Assembly: GCA_947459425.1 (NCBI GenBank) | Contig: CANHDJ010000024.1 | Span: 1 to 51,029 of the forward strand | Source of the DNA: Ignavibacteria bacterium | GTDB taxonomy: Bacteria; Bacteroidota; Ignavibacteria; Kapaibacteriales; UBA4661 | DNA: 51,029 bases | Direction: 5' to 3' | Translations under genes and position numbers: made by a program | Part shown: positions 34,644 to 43,264 of the stretch, piece after piece | Position numbering within the stretch: position 1 is the first letter of the stretch | Layout: each line of letters opens with the position of its first letter | The notes under the pieces: model-generated | Seen by the model: only the letters and a program-made list of their open reading frames with translations | What the model was told of the DNA's origin: nothing | Database searches by the model: none

Positions 34644-35891
34644 ATGACAACCTCATCAACACTTGATTTCGACGTTGAAGCACTTCGTGCAGATTTCCCC
34701 ATTCTTGCCGAGCGTGTTCACGGAAAACCGCTTGCATACTTGGACAACGCCAATACCTCTCAAAAGCCGCGTCAGGTCATTGAAACCATTGACCACTACT
34801 ACCGCGCAATGAATAGTAATGTTCACCGAGGGAATCATTTTTTAAGTCAGCAAGCCACGAATGCACTCGAAGCCGCACGGCGTACAGTACAGGCATTTAT
34901 CAATGCCAGAGAAGACCGCGAAATTATTTTTGTGCGTGGCACAACCGAAGCTATCAATCTTGTCGCGTCATCCTTTGGCGAAAACCTCCGCAAAGGTGAT
35001 GAAATCGTGATTTCCGCTATGGAACATCATTCCAATATTGTCCCGTGGCAAATGCTCTGCGCACGCAAAGGTGCGGAATTGCGCGTAATTCCCATCAATG
35101 ATGCGGGCGAATTGATGATGGATGAATACGAACATCTTCTTTCTGACCGCACAAAAATCGTCGCTATTACACATATTTCTAACACGCTTGGGACGGTCAA
35201 TCCCATCAAACGCATCATTGAACTTGCCCATGAGCGCGGCGCTGTTGTGCTGGTGGACGGCGCACAGGCAGTTCCGCATGAAGCGGTGGATGTGCAGGCG
35301 TTGGATGCGGATTTCTACGTCTTTTCGGGGCATAAAGTTTTTGCGCCGACTGGTATTGGTGTTCTCTATGGCAAAGCGTCGCTCCTAGAAGCTATGCCGC
35401 CGTATCATGGTGGAGGAGCGATGATTAGTTCGGTGAGTTTTGAGAAAACCACCTATAATGATATTCCGTTTAAATTTGAAGCCGGAACTCCCCACGTCGA
35501 AGGTATTATCGGACTTGGCGCGGCATTGGAATACCTGCGCGGTATTGATTTGGATGCTGTTGCGGAGTATGAACAGGAATTGCTCCATTATGGCACAGAG
35601 GCGCTTCTGGGTATTGACGGTTTGCGCATTATCGGCACGGCAGCGCATAAAACAAGCGTTATTTCTTTTATGCTTTCTTCGGCAAATGGCGACGTTCACC
35701 CGCACGACGTGGGAACAATCCTTGATAACGAAGGCATTGCCATTCGCACGGGGCATCATTGCACACAGCCCTTAATGAAGCGCTTTGGCGTTCCGGCGAC
35801 GTGCCGAGCTTCGTTTGCCTTTTACAACACCAAAGAGGAAATTGACGCATTGGTGCGGGGTTTGAGGAAAGTGCAGAAGATATTTGCATAG
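34644..35891 (+). CDS. sufS: Cysteine desulfurase, SufS type
   Basis: A 415-residue PLP enzyme that removes sulfur from L-cysteine as a protein-bound persulfide for Fe-S cluster assembly. Seen: YLDNANTSQKPRQVI, the PLP region EHHSNIVPW, VDGAQAVPHE, the PLP lysine in SGHKVFAPTG (Lys231) and the active-site cysteine in RTGHHCTQPLM (Cys373), all as in SufS/group II desulfurases. Length is normal. No sufB, sufC, sufD or sufU is adjacent, so the rest of the pathway must be encoded elsewhere. No Shine-Dalgarno is visible before the ATG. Confidence 0.94.
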   Translation: MTTSSTLDFDVEALRADFPILAERVHGKPLAYLDNANTSQKPRQVIETIDHYYRAMNSNVHRGNHFLSQQATNALEAARRTVQAFINAREDREIIFVRGTTEAINLVASSFGENLRKGDEIVISAMEHHSNIVPWQMLCARKGAELRVIPINDAGELMMDEYEHLLSDRTKIVAITHISNTLGTVNPIKRIIELAHERGAVVLVDGAQAVPHEAVDVQALDADFYVFSGHKVFAPTGIGVLYGKASLLEAMPPYHGGGAMISSVSFEKTTYNDIPFKFEAGTPHVEGIIGLGAALEYLRGIDLDAVAEYEQELLHYGTEALLGIDGLRIIGTAAHKTSVISFMLSSANGDVHPHDVGTILDNEGIAIRTGHHCTQPLMKRFGVPATCRASFAFYNTKEEIDALVRGLRKVQKIFA

Positions 35892-36014
35892 ACGCAACAT
35901 CACTGCCTATTTTGAGCAAAACCCTTTTCTCATTTCCTTTGAAGACAAACCAGACACCACCTCAAATTGTCCAATCAGTAATCTTTCTGTTCCACTCTAC
36001 GTTCACTTGTTGAT

Positions 36015-36878
36015 ATGCGCTTTATCCAAACTCTTGCATTTCTCATCATTTCTGCCTATCACGCCTTCGCCCAAGCACCTTCTCCCAAAGGACATCTGGT
36101 CATTATTGGCGGCGGACCACGCCCGGAAGCTGTGATGAAAAAAATCATCGCACTTGCAGGTGGCGATAAATCGCGCATTATCATTTTGCCGATGGCAAGC
36201 GGAGATATGCTGGAAACCGCCAAAGCACAACGCGAGCAGTTTCTCAAATTCGGCGCACCCAATGTTGACTATGTGATATGCGATGCTGTAAGCGCTGATG
36301 CGGACTCCAACCTCGCAAAAATCAAAGCCGCCACGGGGGTATTTTTCTCCGGTGGTGACCAAACCAGACTCATGGCAGCATTGCGCGGTACGAAGTTTTT
36401 AGAAGGTATTTGGAATGTTTATCGCAATGGCGGTGTCCTCTCCGGCACGAGTGCCGGAGCGGCTGTGCAGAGCAACATCATGCTCACGGGCGACGAACTG
36501 CTCAATAAAGATACCGCCAATGCTTACGGTATGGTGCGCAAGGGCAATATCGCTACTGCCGAAGGGTTCGGTTTTGTACGCACGGCAATTATTGACCAGC
36601 ATTTTGTGAAGCGTAAGCGCCAAAACCGCTTACTGACACTAGTCTTGGAGCATCCCGATCTTGTTGGTGTGGGCATTGACGAGGCGACGTGCGTGATTGT
36701 AAAACCCAATAATACGTTTGAAGTTCTAGGCGAGGCAACCGTTCAAGTCTTCGATGCCCGCAAAGCCGGCAATATCCGCACCGATAAAAACGGGAACCTA
36801 TCGGCAAACGATATTCGAGTACATATTTTACCTTCCGGCGCGACCTACACGCTGCCAACACGCAAAAAAGGGCAATAA
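36015..36878 (+). CDS. Cyanophycinase-like serine peptidase (S51), exported
   Basis: A 287-residue peptidase S51. A signal peptide (MRFIQTLAFLIISAYHAFAQ) is followed by GHLVIIGGGPRPEAV, FFSGGDQTRLM and the nucleophile elbow LSGTSAGAA (Ser146), all typical of cyanophycinase. The enzyme cleaves the Asp-Arg storage polymer cyanophycin to beta-Asp-Arg dipeptides. The export signal points to scavenging of external polymer (as in CphE enzymes) rather than an internal store; no cyanophycin synthetase gene is in the window. It overlaps truA by one base (TAATG), so they share a transcript. A different S51 substrate cannot be excluded. Confidence 0.85.
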   Translation: MRFIQTLAFLIISAYHAFAQAPSPKGHLVIIGGGPRPEAVMKKIIALAGGDKSRIIILPMASGDMLETAKAQREQFLKFGAPNVDYVICDAVSADADSNLAKIKAATGVFFSGGDQTRLMAALRGTKFLEGIWNVYRNGGVLSGTSAGAAVQSNIMLTGDELLNKDTANAYGMVRKGNIATAEGFGFVRTAIIDQHFVKRKRQNRLLTLVLEHPDLVGVGIDEATCVIVKPNNTFEVLGEATVQVFDARKAGNIRTDKNGNLSANDIRVHILPSGATYTLPTRKKGQ

Positions 36879-37657
36879 TGGCGCGATTCAAAATGACACT
36901 CGAATACGAAGGAACACGCTATAGCGGCTGGCAAGTTCAGAACAATGCCCGCACGGTGCAGGGAGATATTATCAAAGCCGTAGAAGCTGTGACGAAATCG
37001 CGGGATTTCGAGGTTTATGGCTCAGGGCGCACCGATGCTGGTGTTCATGCACTTGGACAGGTTGCGCACTTGGAAGTGCGGACGCAACTTGCACCCCAGA
37101 TTCTCCGCATGAAAATAAATGATGAACTTCCTGCCGACATTAACATTTTGCGGATTGACAAAGCGCACAACAACTTCCATGCACGGTACGATGCGCTCTC
37201 GCGGCAATATCTCTATCAAATTTCCCGCCGCCGAAGCGCTTTTGCCAAGCGCTTTGTTTGGTGGGTGAAAGATACATTGGAGATAGAAAAAATGCGCTCC
37301 GCAGCCGCTATTTTCACGGGAAAGCGAGATTTCCGCTCCTTCACCGCCGATGACCCCGATGAAAAATCTACAACGACGAATATAGAAGCATTCAGCATTG
37401 AAGAGTCGGGCAGCTTGATTCTGGTGCGGATTCGTGGTTCACATTTCCTCTGGAAGATGGTGCGGCAGATGGTCGGCGTTATTACCGAGGTTGGTCGCGG
37501 AAAGATGGAATTAAGCGCAATTCACGAATTTTTCGAGAGCGCCTCTGGTATTCCGGCGCAGTTTACCGCCCCGCCGAGTGGACTTTTTCTGGAGCGTGTT
37601 TATTACAAAGGAGATGCTGCGGTGCAAGATACAGAGCCGATGATACGGGTGTTGTGA
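36878..37657 (+). CDS. truA: tRNA pseudouridine synthase A
   Basis: A 259-residue enzyme that makes pseudouridine at positions 38-40 of tRNA anticodon arms. Seen: LEYEGTRYSGWQVQ, the catalytic Asp53 in GSGRTDAGVHALGQVAH, ARYDALSRQYLYQI and the C-terminal FLWKMVRQMVGVI and GLFLERVYY. Length is normal. The ATG shares a base with the stop codon of the cyanophycinase gene. About 118 bases without features separate it from the DUF1800 gene. Confidence 0.95.
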   Translation: MARFKMTLEYEGTRYSGWQVQNNARTVQGDIIKAVEAVTKSRDFEVYGSGRTDAGVHALGQVAHLEVRTQLAPQILRMKINDELPADINILRIDKAHNNFHARYDALSRQYLYQISRRRSAFAKRFVWWVKDTLEIEKMRSAAAIFTGKRDFRSFTADDPDEKSTTTNIEAFSIEESGSLILVRIRGSHFLWKMVRQMVGVITEVGRGKMELSAIHEFFESASGIPAQFTAPPSGLFLERVYYKGDAAVQDTEPMIRVL

Positions 37658-37775
37658 TTTTTCGACGTGTAGGTCAGATTTGTTAAGGGCAATCGCATGA
37701 GTTTTTGGGGATAGCTTAAAATCTCAATGTCCCAAATAGTGGGTCGCAACCCATTGTTCCTAAAAGGAAGTCCGT

Positions 37776-40049
37776 ATGATATTTTCGACCATTTCTTTTC
37801 TCCACCGCATCGACGGAGTTTTTACCATGAACACCATGATTTTTCCCGCATTGCGCGGCGCTTTTCTGCGTTTTGGCGTAATGATTCCGTTGGCGCTTTC
37901 GTCGGTCATATTTCTGACTTCTTCTGCATCAAACCTCCCACAAAGCGCTTGGAAACAAGCCTCCTCGCACCAAACCGACCCACCGCTTTTTCCCTATAAA
38001 AAATTTGGACTGACCGAGCGCCAAGCCGCTGCTTATTTACTCGACCGTTTTGCTTTTGGAGCACGTCCAGGCGATATTGATGCCGTTGTGCAAAAGGGCT
38101 TGGAAGGCTGGTTTGAAGAGCAGTTACAGGGAAAACTGCCCGAACCAGAGGTGCAGAGCCGTCTCGCCACTTTTTCTACCTTAGCGATCTCGAATCAAGA
38201 AATTGTGAAGACCTTTCCCAACGCGGGCTTTATACTCCGTCAAGCGATTGAAGATGGTGTGATTTCCGGTGATGTCACCAAAGGCGACGCAAAAGGTGAT
38301 AAAGAGTATCGGGCAACGCTCTTGCAATACGCTAAAAAACAAGGGTATCGCCCCAAACGCGAACTTTTTGGCGAAATGTATGCACAAAAACTCTTACGCG
38401 CTGTACAGTCGCCGAATCAACTCCGTGAAGTTTTGACGGACTTTTGGTTTAACCATTTCAATGTTTCTATTACCGATAATCAAGCAGACCAATTCGTAAT
38501 GACCTACGAGCGCGATGCCATTCGTCCGAATGTTACGACGACCTTTCGCGCCTTGCTTGGCGCAACAGCGAAGCATCCCGCCATGCTTGCCTATCTCGAC
38601 AATGCCCAATCTACCGCGCCCGACGGCACACCAACACGAATGTCGCTGACGCTTGACACTATGCGCACCACACCCGGTCTCAAAGGCGCAATTCAGCGCC
38701 GCATTATTGATTCTGGCGCAGCAAAAACGGCACGGCTGCGGGATTCACTCACGGAAAAACTGCCCGCAGAATTGCAGCCACGCAAGGGAATCAACGAAAA
38801 CTATGCCCGCGAACTGATGGAACTGCATACACTCGGCGTGGATGGCGGCTATTCACAAAAAGATGTCACCGAAGCCGCACGAATACTGACGGGTTGGACA
38901 ATCTATCCGATGGGTCCCCGTGCAGAGCGCTTTCGCGCCCGTTTTCTCGACCGCCCGGAACGCGCAAAGAATCTTGGTTTTGTTCAAGAGGGTGATTTTC
39001 TCTTCCGTGCCGATGCCCACGACGCAACCGCAAAAACGGTTCTCGGCGAGGCATTTCCGGCAGGTGGCGGCATCGAAGAGGGTGAGAAACTGCTGGATAT
39101 GTTGGCAAAACATCCTTCCACGGCAACGTTTATCTGTACAAAACTTGCCGCACGATTCGTGAGTGATACACCACCGCCAATACTTGTAAGCCGCATGAGT
39201 GCTACGTTTTTAGCGACAAACGGCGATATACAAGCCGTTTTGCGGACATTAGCAGCATCGGAAGAATTTTGGAATGCGGGGCTGACTCCAAAACCAAGCC
39301 CACAAGCTATTACCAACCCCGTCAAGGCGAAAACTCCTGCTCCCAAAAAGCGCCCGAATACGGCACAAATAAGCCAACAAGCAGGATCCTCCGCGCCCGC
39401 CACAAGTACGCTAATTCCGCCTTCGCGGAGCAAAATTAAATCGCCGTTTGAACTCGCCGTCAGCGCTCTTCGCGCTATGAACGCAGAAGTGGTACGTCCG
39501 CGCGAGGTTTTGGAATGGATACGCAAAATCGGACAGCCGTTATATAGCTATCAAGCCCCGACGGGCTTTCCTGACCGTGCTGAGGCGTGGATCAACACCG
39601 GTGCGCTTTTGGGACGGATGAATTTTGGTCTGAATTTGGCATTGGGAAACGTTGGCGGAGTGAAATTCGACCTTGCTGCGCTCAACAATAATCACGAGCC
39701 GCAATCCCTCGACGACGCTCTTGAAACCTATGCCCGCTTGCTCTTGCCGGAGCGCAATGTGAGCGAGACCGTGCGTTTGCTCAAGCCCGTACTTGCTGAC
39801 CCCGCCTTTGCCGAGAAAGTCAGTGCCGAGGCACAGAAAACAGGCGATATGCCGCAACCAAACACTATGCGTCCAAACGAGCGCAAATCGGAGCGACATG
39901 GCAATGACGAGATGGGACTGGAGGACGAAATGCACGGAGGCGCTGTAAAACCTGAACAAATCGAGAAAACCACACCCGCCGTAAAAGGAAGTGCGTTGGC
40001 GCAAGTGGTGGGGCTTATCGTTGGTTCGCCGGAATTTCAGAGACGGTGA
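37776..40049 (+). CDS. DUF1800-family protein, exported
   Basis: A 757-residue protein. A hydrophobic segment (about 35-52) is a likely signal sequence. The DUF1800 region begins at TERQAAAYLLDRFAFGARPGD and continues with TDFWFNHFNVS, INENYARELMELHTLGVDGGYSQKDVTE and ILTGWTIYP. A low-complexity Pro/Ala/Ser/Lys linker (about 505-555) separates a last segment ending LIVGSPEFQRR, a usual family ending. Two starts are possible: 37776 (AAGGAAG before it) and 37827 (GGAG). DUF1800 genes are usually followed by a DUF1501 partner; here a non-coding stretch follows instead. Function unknown. Confidence 0.83.
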   Translation: MIFSTISFLHRIDGVFTMNTMIFPALRGAFLRFGVMIPLALSSVIFLTSSASNLPQSAWKQASSHQTDPPLFPYKKFGLTERQAAAYLLDRFAFGARPGDIDAVVQKGLEGWFEEQLQGKLPEPEVQSRLATFSTLAISNQEIVKTFPNAGFILRQAIEDGVISGDVTKGDAKGDKEYRATLLQYAKKQGYRPKRELFGEMYAQKLLRAVQSPNQLREVLTDFWFNHFNVSITDNQADQFVMTYERDAIRPNVTTTFRALLGATAKHPAMLAYLDNAQSTAPDGTPTRMSLTLDTMRTTPGLKGAIQRRIIDSGAAKTARLRDSLTEKLPAELQPRKGINENYARELMELHTLGVDGGYSQKDVTEAARILTGWTIYPMGPRAERFRARFLDRPERAKNLGFVQEGDFLFRADAHDATAKTVLGEAFPAGGGIEEGEKLLDMLAKHPSTATFICTKLAARFVSDTPPPILVSRMSATFLATNGDIQAVLRTLAASEEFWNAGLTPKPSPQAITNPVKAKTPAPKKRPNTAQISQQAGSSAPATSTLIPPSRSKIKSPFELAVSALRAMNAEVVRPREVLEWIRKIGQPLYSYQAPTGFPDRAEAWINTGALLGRMNFGLNLALGNVGGVKFDLAALNNNHEPQSLDDALETYARLLLPERNVSETVRLLKPVLADPAFAEKVSAEAQKTGDMPQPNTMRPNERKSERHGNDEMGLEDEMHGGAVKPEQIEKTTPAVKGSALAQVVGLIVGSPEFQRR

Positions 40050-40185
40050 AATCTTGGTGGAATGGTGGAGGTTGGAAAAAGATGAACGGAGAATGGTGAA
40101 ATTTTGTATGAGTTACTTTCAAGGTAACTGTTTCGGTACGCTGAACGCTATCGAACTTGCCCGCTTGATAAATCGAGGTAGTCCC
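40050..40185. other. Intergenic DNA upstream of the inverted-repeat element
   Basis: No gene is recognised. A small palindrome, AGTTAC-N7-GTAACT, lies at about 40111-40129. Together with the two inverted repeats listed separately this accounts for most of the 434-base gap before the ABC transporter gene. The 40291-40415 part contains a TATAAT (40334-40339) without a matching -35, and TAGATTTT (40398-40405) without a properly spaced TTTG. Confidence 0.4.
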
Positions 40186-40290
40186 GTCAAGCAAGTTTTG
40201 ACGTGTTGACCTTCGGGGAGGTTTAGAGCGAAGAGCGCTTCAAATCTCATGTTAAACCTACCCGAAGCATTAACACAAAACGTGCTTGAC
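40186..40290. repeat. 105-bp imperfect inverted repeat (structured non-coding element or MITE-like)
   Basis: The left arm (40186-40225, GTCAAGCAAGTTTTG ... CTTCGGGGAGGTTTA) and right arm (40253-40290, TAAACCTACCCGAAG ... CAAAACGTGCTTGAC) are complementary with a few mismatches and a 2-base bulge: the inner 15 bases match at 14 positions and the outer GTCAAGC / GCTTGAC match perfectly. The loop is 27 bases. Transcribed it would form a long hairpin. No target-site duplication is obvious. Confidence 0.7.
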
Positions 40291-40415
40291 AGACTAATAA
40301 CTCGCGATAATAAGCCAAGAGGCTCTGAAACGTTATAATGATTCGTTTGCCCTGCACTTTCCCACCGTTTGCAGACAAAATCCTCCCGTTGGCAGAGTAG
40401 ATTTTCCCAGCGTCA

Positions 40416-40454
40416 AGAATAGTTGTTTTTTGCAGTATCAAAAACAACTATTCT
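40416..40454. promoter_or_regulatory. Perfect 15-bp-arm palindrome in front of the ABC transporter operon
   Basis: AGAATAGTTGTTTTT (40416-40430) and AAAAACAACTATTCT (40440-40454) are exact inverted copies with a 9-base centre, ending 29 bases before the ATG at 40484. It could be an operator or a leader hairpin. AT-rich and without a T-run after the second arm, so not a usual terminator. Confidence 0.65.
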
Positions 40455-40483
40455 CATCATTTTCTCCCAAGCGAGATTCCATC

Positions 40484-41386
40484 ATGTATTGCGTAGAAAC
40501 CGACCACTTGACCTACCGCTTTGCTCGTAATGAGCCTGTTGTGCGCAACGTTCACCTCCAAGTCCCACAAGGCAGTATCTATGGCTTTTTGGGGCAAAAT
40601 GGCGCTGGCAAAACAACCACGCTGCGCCTCATTCTTGGCTTGCTCAAAAAGCAACAGGGAATCATCACTATTTTCGGCAAATCCTTCGAGGAGCATCGTC
40701 TTCAAATTCTCCGTGAAATCGGTTCACTCATTGAATCGCCCTCACTGTACGGGCATTTGACGGCAGTGGAAAATTTGACGATTTATCAAAAAATCCACCA
40801 AGCACCAAAAAATCGGATTCAAGAGGTGCTAGAATTGGTCGGGCTTTCCGGCACGGGAAAGAAAAAAGCGGGGCAGTTTTCCCTTGGAATGAAACAGCGT
40901 TTGGGGCTTGCTATTGCGCTTATCAACAAGCCCAGCCTACTCATTCTCGACGAACCCACTAACGGACTCGACCCCAACGGCATTATCGAAATGCGTGAAC
41001 TTTTGAAGCAGTTGCAACGCGAACAAGGCATCACTATCCTGATTTCAAGCCACTTACTGGCAGAAATCGAGAAATTGGTTACGCACGTCGGCATAATCAA
41101 TCAGGGACAGCTTATTTTTCAAGGAACGCTCCCCGAACTGATGAGCCGCCGCGAACAAAGCGCAGGCATTGTTCTCAACACCAGCGACTCACAGCGTACA
41201 ATGGGCGTTTTGGAGCAGTTACATCTTGGGGGCGCGGTGGAATCATCGGGCGTGGTGCTGCCATTCGTACAAAAAGAAATTGTCGCCAACATTGCACGGG
41301 AGCTTGTTCGGAGCGACATTGCCATTTACGGTATTCAGCAGCGCACCGATGATTTGGAAACAATTTTTATGAACGCAATCAAGTAA
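40484..41386 (+). CDS. ABC transporter ATP-binding protein
   Basis: A 300-residue ATPase of the drug/antibiotic exporter (CcmA/NatA/BcrA) type. Walker A GQNGAGKTT (about 37-45), signature QFSLGMKQRLGLA, Walker B LLILDEPTNGLDP and the switch His in ISSHLL are all present; the C-terminal ~80 residues are the extra domain found in this class. It powers the permease encoded next. ATG 40484 fits the family start (ETDHLTYRF). The gene begins a four-gene operon with the permease, a LytS-type kinase and a LytTR regulator, with gaps of 31, 2 and -4 bases. Confidence 0.92.
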   Translation: MYCVETDHLTYRFARNEPVVRNVHLQVPQGSIYGFLGQNGAGKTTTLRLILGLLKKQQGIITIFGKSFEEHRLQILREIGSLIESPSLYGHLTAVENLTIYQKIHQAPKNRIQEVLELVGLSGTGKKKAGQFSLGMKQRLGLAIALINKPSLLILDEPTNGLDPNGIIEMRELLKQLQREQGITILISSHLLAEIEKLVTHVGIINQGQLIFQGTLPELMSRREQSAGIVLNTSDSQRTMGVLEQLHLGGAVESSGVVLPFVQKEIVANIARELVRSDIAIYGIQQRTDDLETIFMNAIK

Positions 41387-41417
41387 TCTCTCCAAAACAA
41401 ATTTCAAGGAACCATCC

Positions 41418-42197
41418 ATGCACCTTCTCAATATCTTTCAAAGCGAATGGCTAAAACGCAGGCGTAGCCTTGCTTCTTGGCTTGTTGTTATCGGCGGACT
41501 TTTTACGCCAGTGATTATTTTTACGATGCGAATGGTCTATCATCAGCGATTGAGCCTTCCCCAAAAGTTTCAGTTACCCGATTTCTGGCAAGTCTCGTGG
41601 AATCAGTCGTGGGAGTCTATGGCACTTTTTATGCTGCCGATGGGAATTATCATGGCAACCGGCTTAATGACACAGTTGGAATACAAAAACAATGCGTGGA
41701 AACAGCTTCACACCACACCACAACGCATGGCGACGATATTTTGTATGAAGCTCTTGATTATTCTCATTATGCTTGTGCAGGTTTTTGTTGTCTTTAATGC
41801 CGGATTGTATCTTTTCGGTATTTTACCATCGTTGCTCTTGTCGTCGGTTTCATATCCCGCAGCAGATCTCCCTGTGGCTATGATTATGCAATGGAACATC
41901 AATTTTTTTCTTGATTGCCTACCCATCGTGGGCTTGCAGTACGCGCTTGGATTACACTTCAAAAATTTTCTTGTGCCGTTTGGTGCTGGTTTTTTGTTGT
42001 GGATTGTTTCAATGTCGGGCTTGACGTGGGAATATAACTACATTCTGCCGTACAGCTACACGATGCTGGATTATCTCGTTCTTGCAGGGCGCAAAATCCG
42101 CATTGGTACTGATATTCACGTGATGTCGGTTATGTATTTTGCCGTATTTATTGTGGGCGGATATGCCGTCTATATATGGAAAAATGAGAAAGGGTAA
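41418..42197 (+). CDS. ABC-2-type permease
   Basis: A 259-residue membrane protein with about six hydrophobic segments (near 18-40, 62-82, 103-130, 142-165, 173-200 and 228-250), the usual layout of single-domain ABC-2 permeases that work with a separate ATPase. It begins HLLNIFQSEWLKRRRS, typical of the family (cytoplasmic basic start before the first helix). CAAGGAAC precedes the ATG. It should pair as a dimer with the ATPase encoded upstream to export a lipid, peptide or antibiotic; the substrate is unknown. Confidence 0.87.
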   Translation: MHLLNIFQSEWLKRRRSLASWLVVIGGLFTPVIIFTMRMVYHQRLSLPQKFQLPDFWQVSWNQSWESMALFMLPMGIIMATGLMTQLEYKNNAWKQLHTTPQRMATIFCMKLLIILIMLVQVFVVFNAGLYLFGILPSLLLSSVSYPAADLPVAMIMQWNINFFLDCLPIVGLQYALGLHFKNFLVPFGAGFLLWIVSMSGLTWEYNYILPYSYTMLDYLVLAGRKIRIGTDIHVMSVMYFAVFIVGGYAVYIWKNEKG

Positions 42198-42199
42198 TC

Positions 42200-43264
42200 A
42201 TGAAAAAACAGGTTGTCATCGCTCTTCATATTGCCTATTGGCTTTGCTATATCCTTCTCTTGGCGGTAATCCTGATGCTTGTTTTCATGCAGCTTCAACT
42301 GCGTCAAAAAGGCTTTCAAGAACAGCACTTTTGGCTCATTCAGTTGTTTTCCGTGATGACGATTGTTCCTGCCGTTATTTCCTTCTATGCGGCATATTTG
42401 GTATTGATGCCAAGGTTTTTAGCGCGAAGGAAAATACTTCTTTTGAGTGTTGCGGGATTTGGTGTGGTGGTAGTGTCAGCACTGATAACCTCCGCGCTAC
42501 TTGCTGCCTTTGTGGGTCAGCACTTTGGTTTCATGCAAACATTGCGTGGAGTTATCGAACAAATGGTGCTGCCGATGTTCCTGTCGCTTATTCACAGCGT
42601 ACTGGGCTTGATACTGAAAGGATTTGTCCAATGGTTCGAGGAAGCACGCATAAAAGCTGACTTGCAGGAGCAGAATTTGACAATGGAACTGGCGCTTATC
42701 AAGGCGCAACTCGACCCGCATTTTTTATTCAATACGCTCAACAATATTGACGTTCTCATCGAGCGAGATTCTGTGCGGGCTTCGGAGTATTTGCAAAAAC
42801 TCTCCGCCATCATGCGCTTTATGCTCTACGAGACCAAAGCCGAAACCATGCCGCTTTCCACCGAGATTGCGTATATTGAGAAATATCTCGACTTGCAGAA
42901 AATCCGCACGTCAAATCCCGATTTTGTGTGCTTTGAAGTCGTTGGCGACGCGGGCGCATGGAATCTTGCACCGATGCTCTTTTTGCCGTTTATCGAAAAT
43001 GCGTTCAAGTTTGCTCCGCACATAAGACACGGTGCTGCCATCACGATTCGCTTTCAAATAGAATTGCACGTCTTGGAGTTTGAATGTACAAACCTCACAA
43101 GCAATGTACAGAGCAATGTTCAGGTAAATCGCACAACGCACAGCGGCTTAGGAAAAACCTTGATAGAGCGGCGTTTGCAACTTCTTTATCCCGAAACACA
43201 TCGTTTGGCTATAACGACCGAACAGGAATGTTACCATGTTCATCTACGACTTGAAAAACCATGA
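42200..43264 (+). CDS. LytS-type sensor histidine kinase (paired)
   Basis: A 354-residue membrane kinase. Four hydrophobic segments (about 8-32, 46-68, 78-105, 118-142), then LIKAQLDPHFLFNTLNNIDV with the phospho-accepting His, and an ATPase domain with FLPFIENAFKFAPH (N box) and SGLGKTLIERRLQLLYP (late G box). It starts two bases after the permease stop and overlaps the response regulator by four bases (ATGA), so the three are translationally linked. It probably senses the transporter's substrate or the transporter itself. Confidence 0.92.
   Translation: MKKQVVIALHIAYWLCYILLLAVILMLVFMQLQLRQKGFQEQHFWLIQLFSVMTIVPAVISFYAAYLVLMPRFLARRKILLLSVAGFGVVVVSALITSALLAAFVGQHFGFMQTLRGVIEQMVLPMFLSLIHSVLGLILKGFVQWFEEARIKADLQEQNLTMELALIKAQLDPHFLFNTLNNIDVLIERDSVRASEYLQKLSAIMRFMLYETKAETMPLSTEIAYIEKYLDLQKIRTSNPDFVCFEVVGDAGAWNLAPMLFLPFIENAFKFAPHIRHGAAITIRFQIELHVLEFECTNLTSNVQSNVQVNRTTHSGLGKTLIERRLQLLYPETHRLAITTEQECYHVHLRLEKP

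Noticed and set aside
40334..40339. TATAAT as a sigma-70-like -10 for the ABC operon
   Set aside because: No TTGACA-like sequence 16-18 bases upstream, it lies about 145 bases before the ATG, and promoters elsewhere in the window are of the Bacteroidota type.
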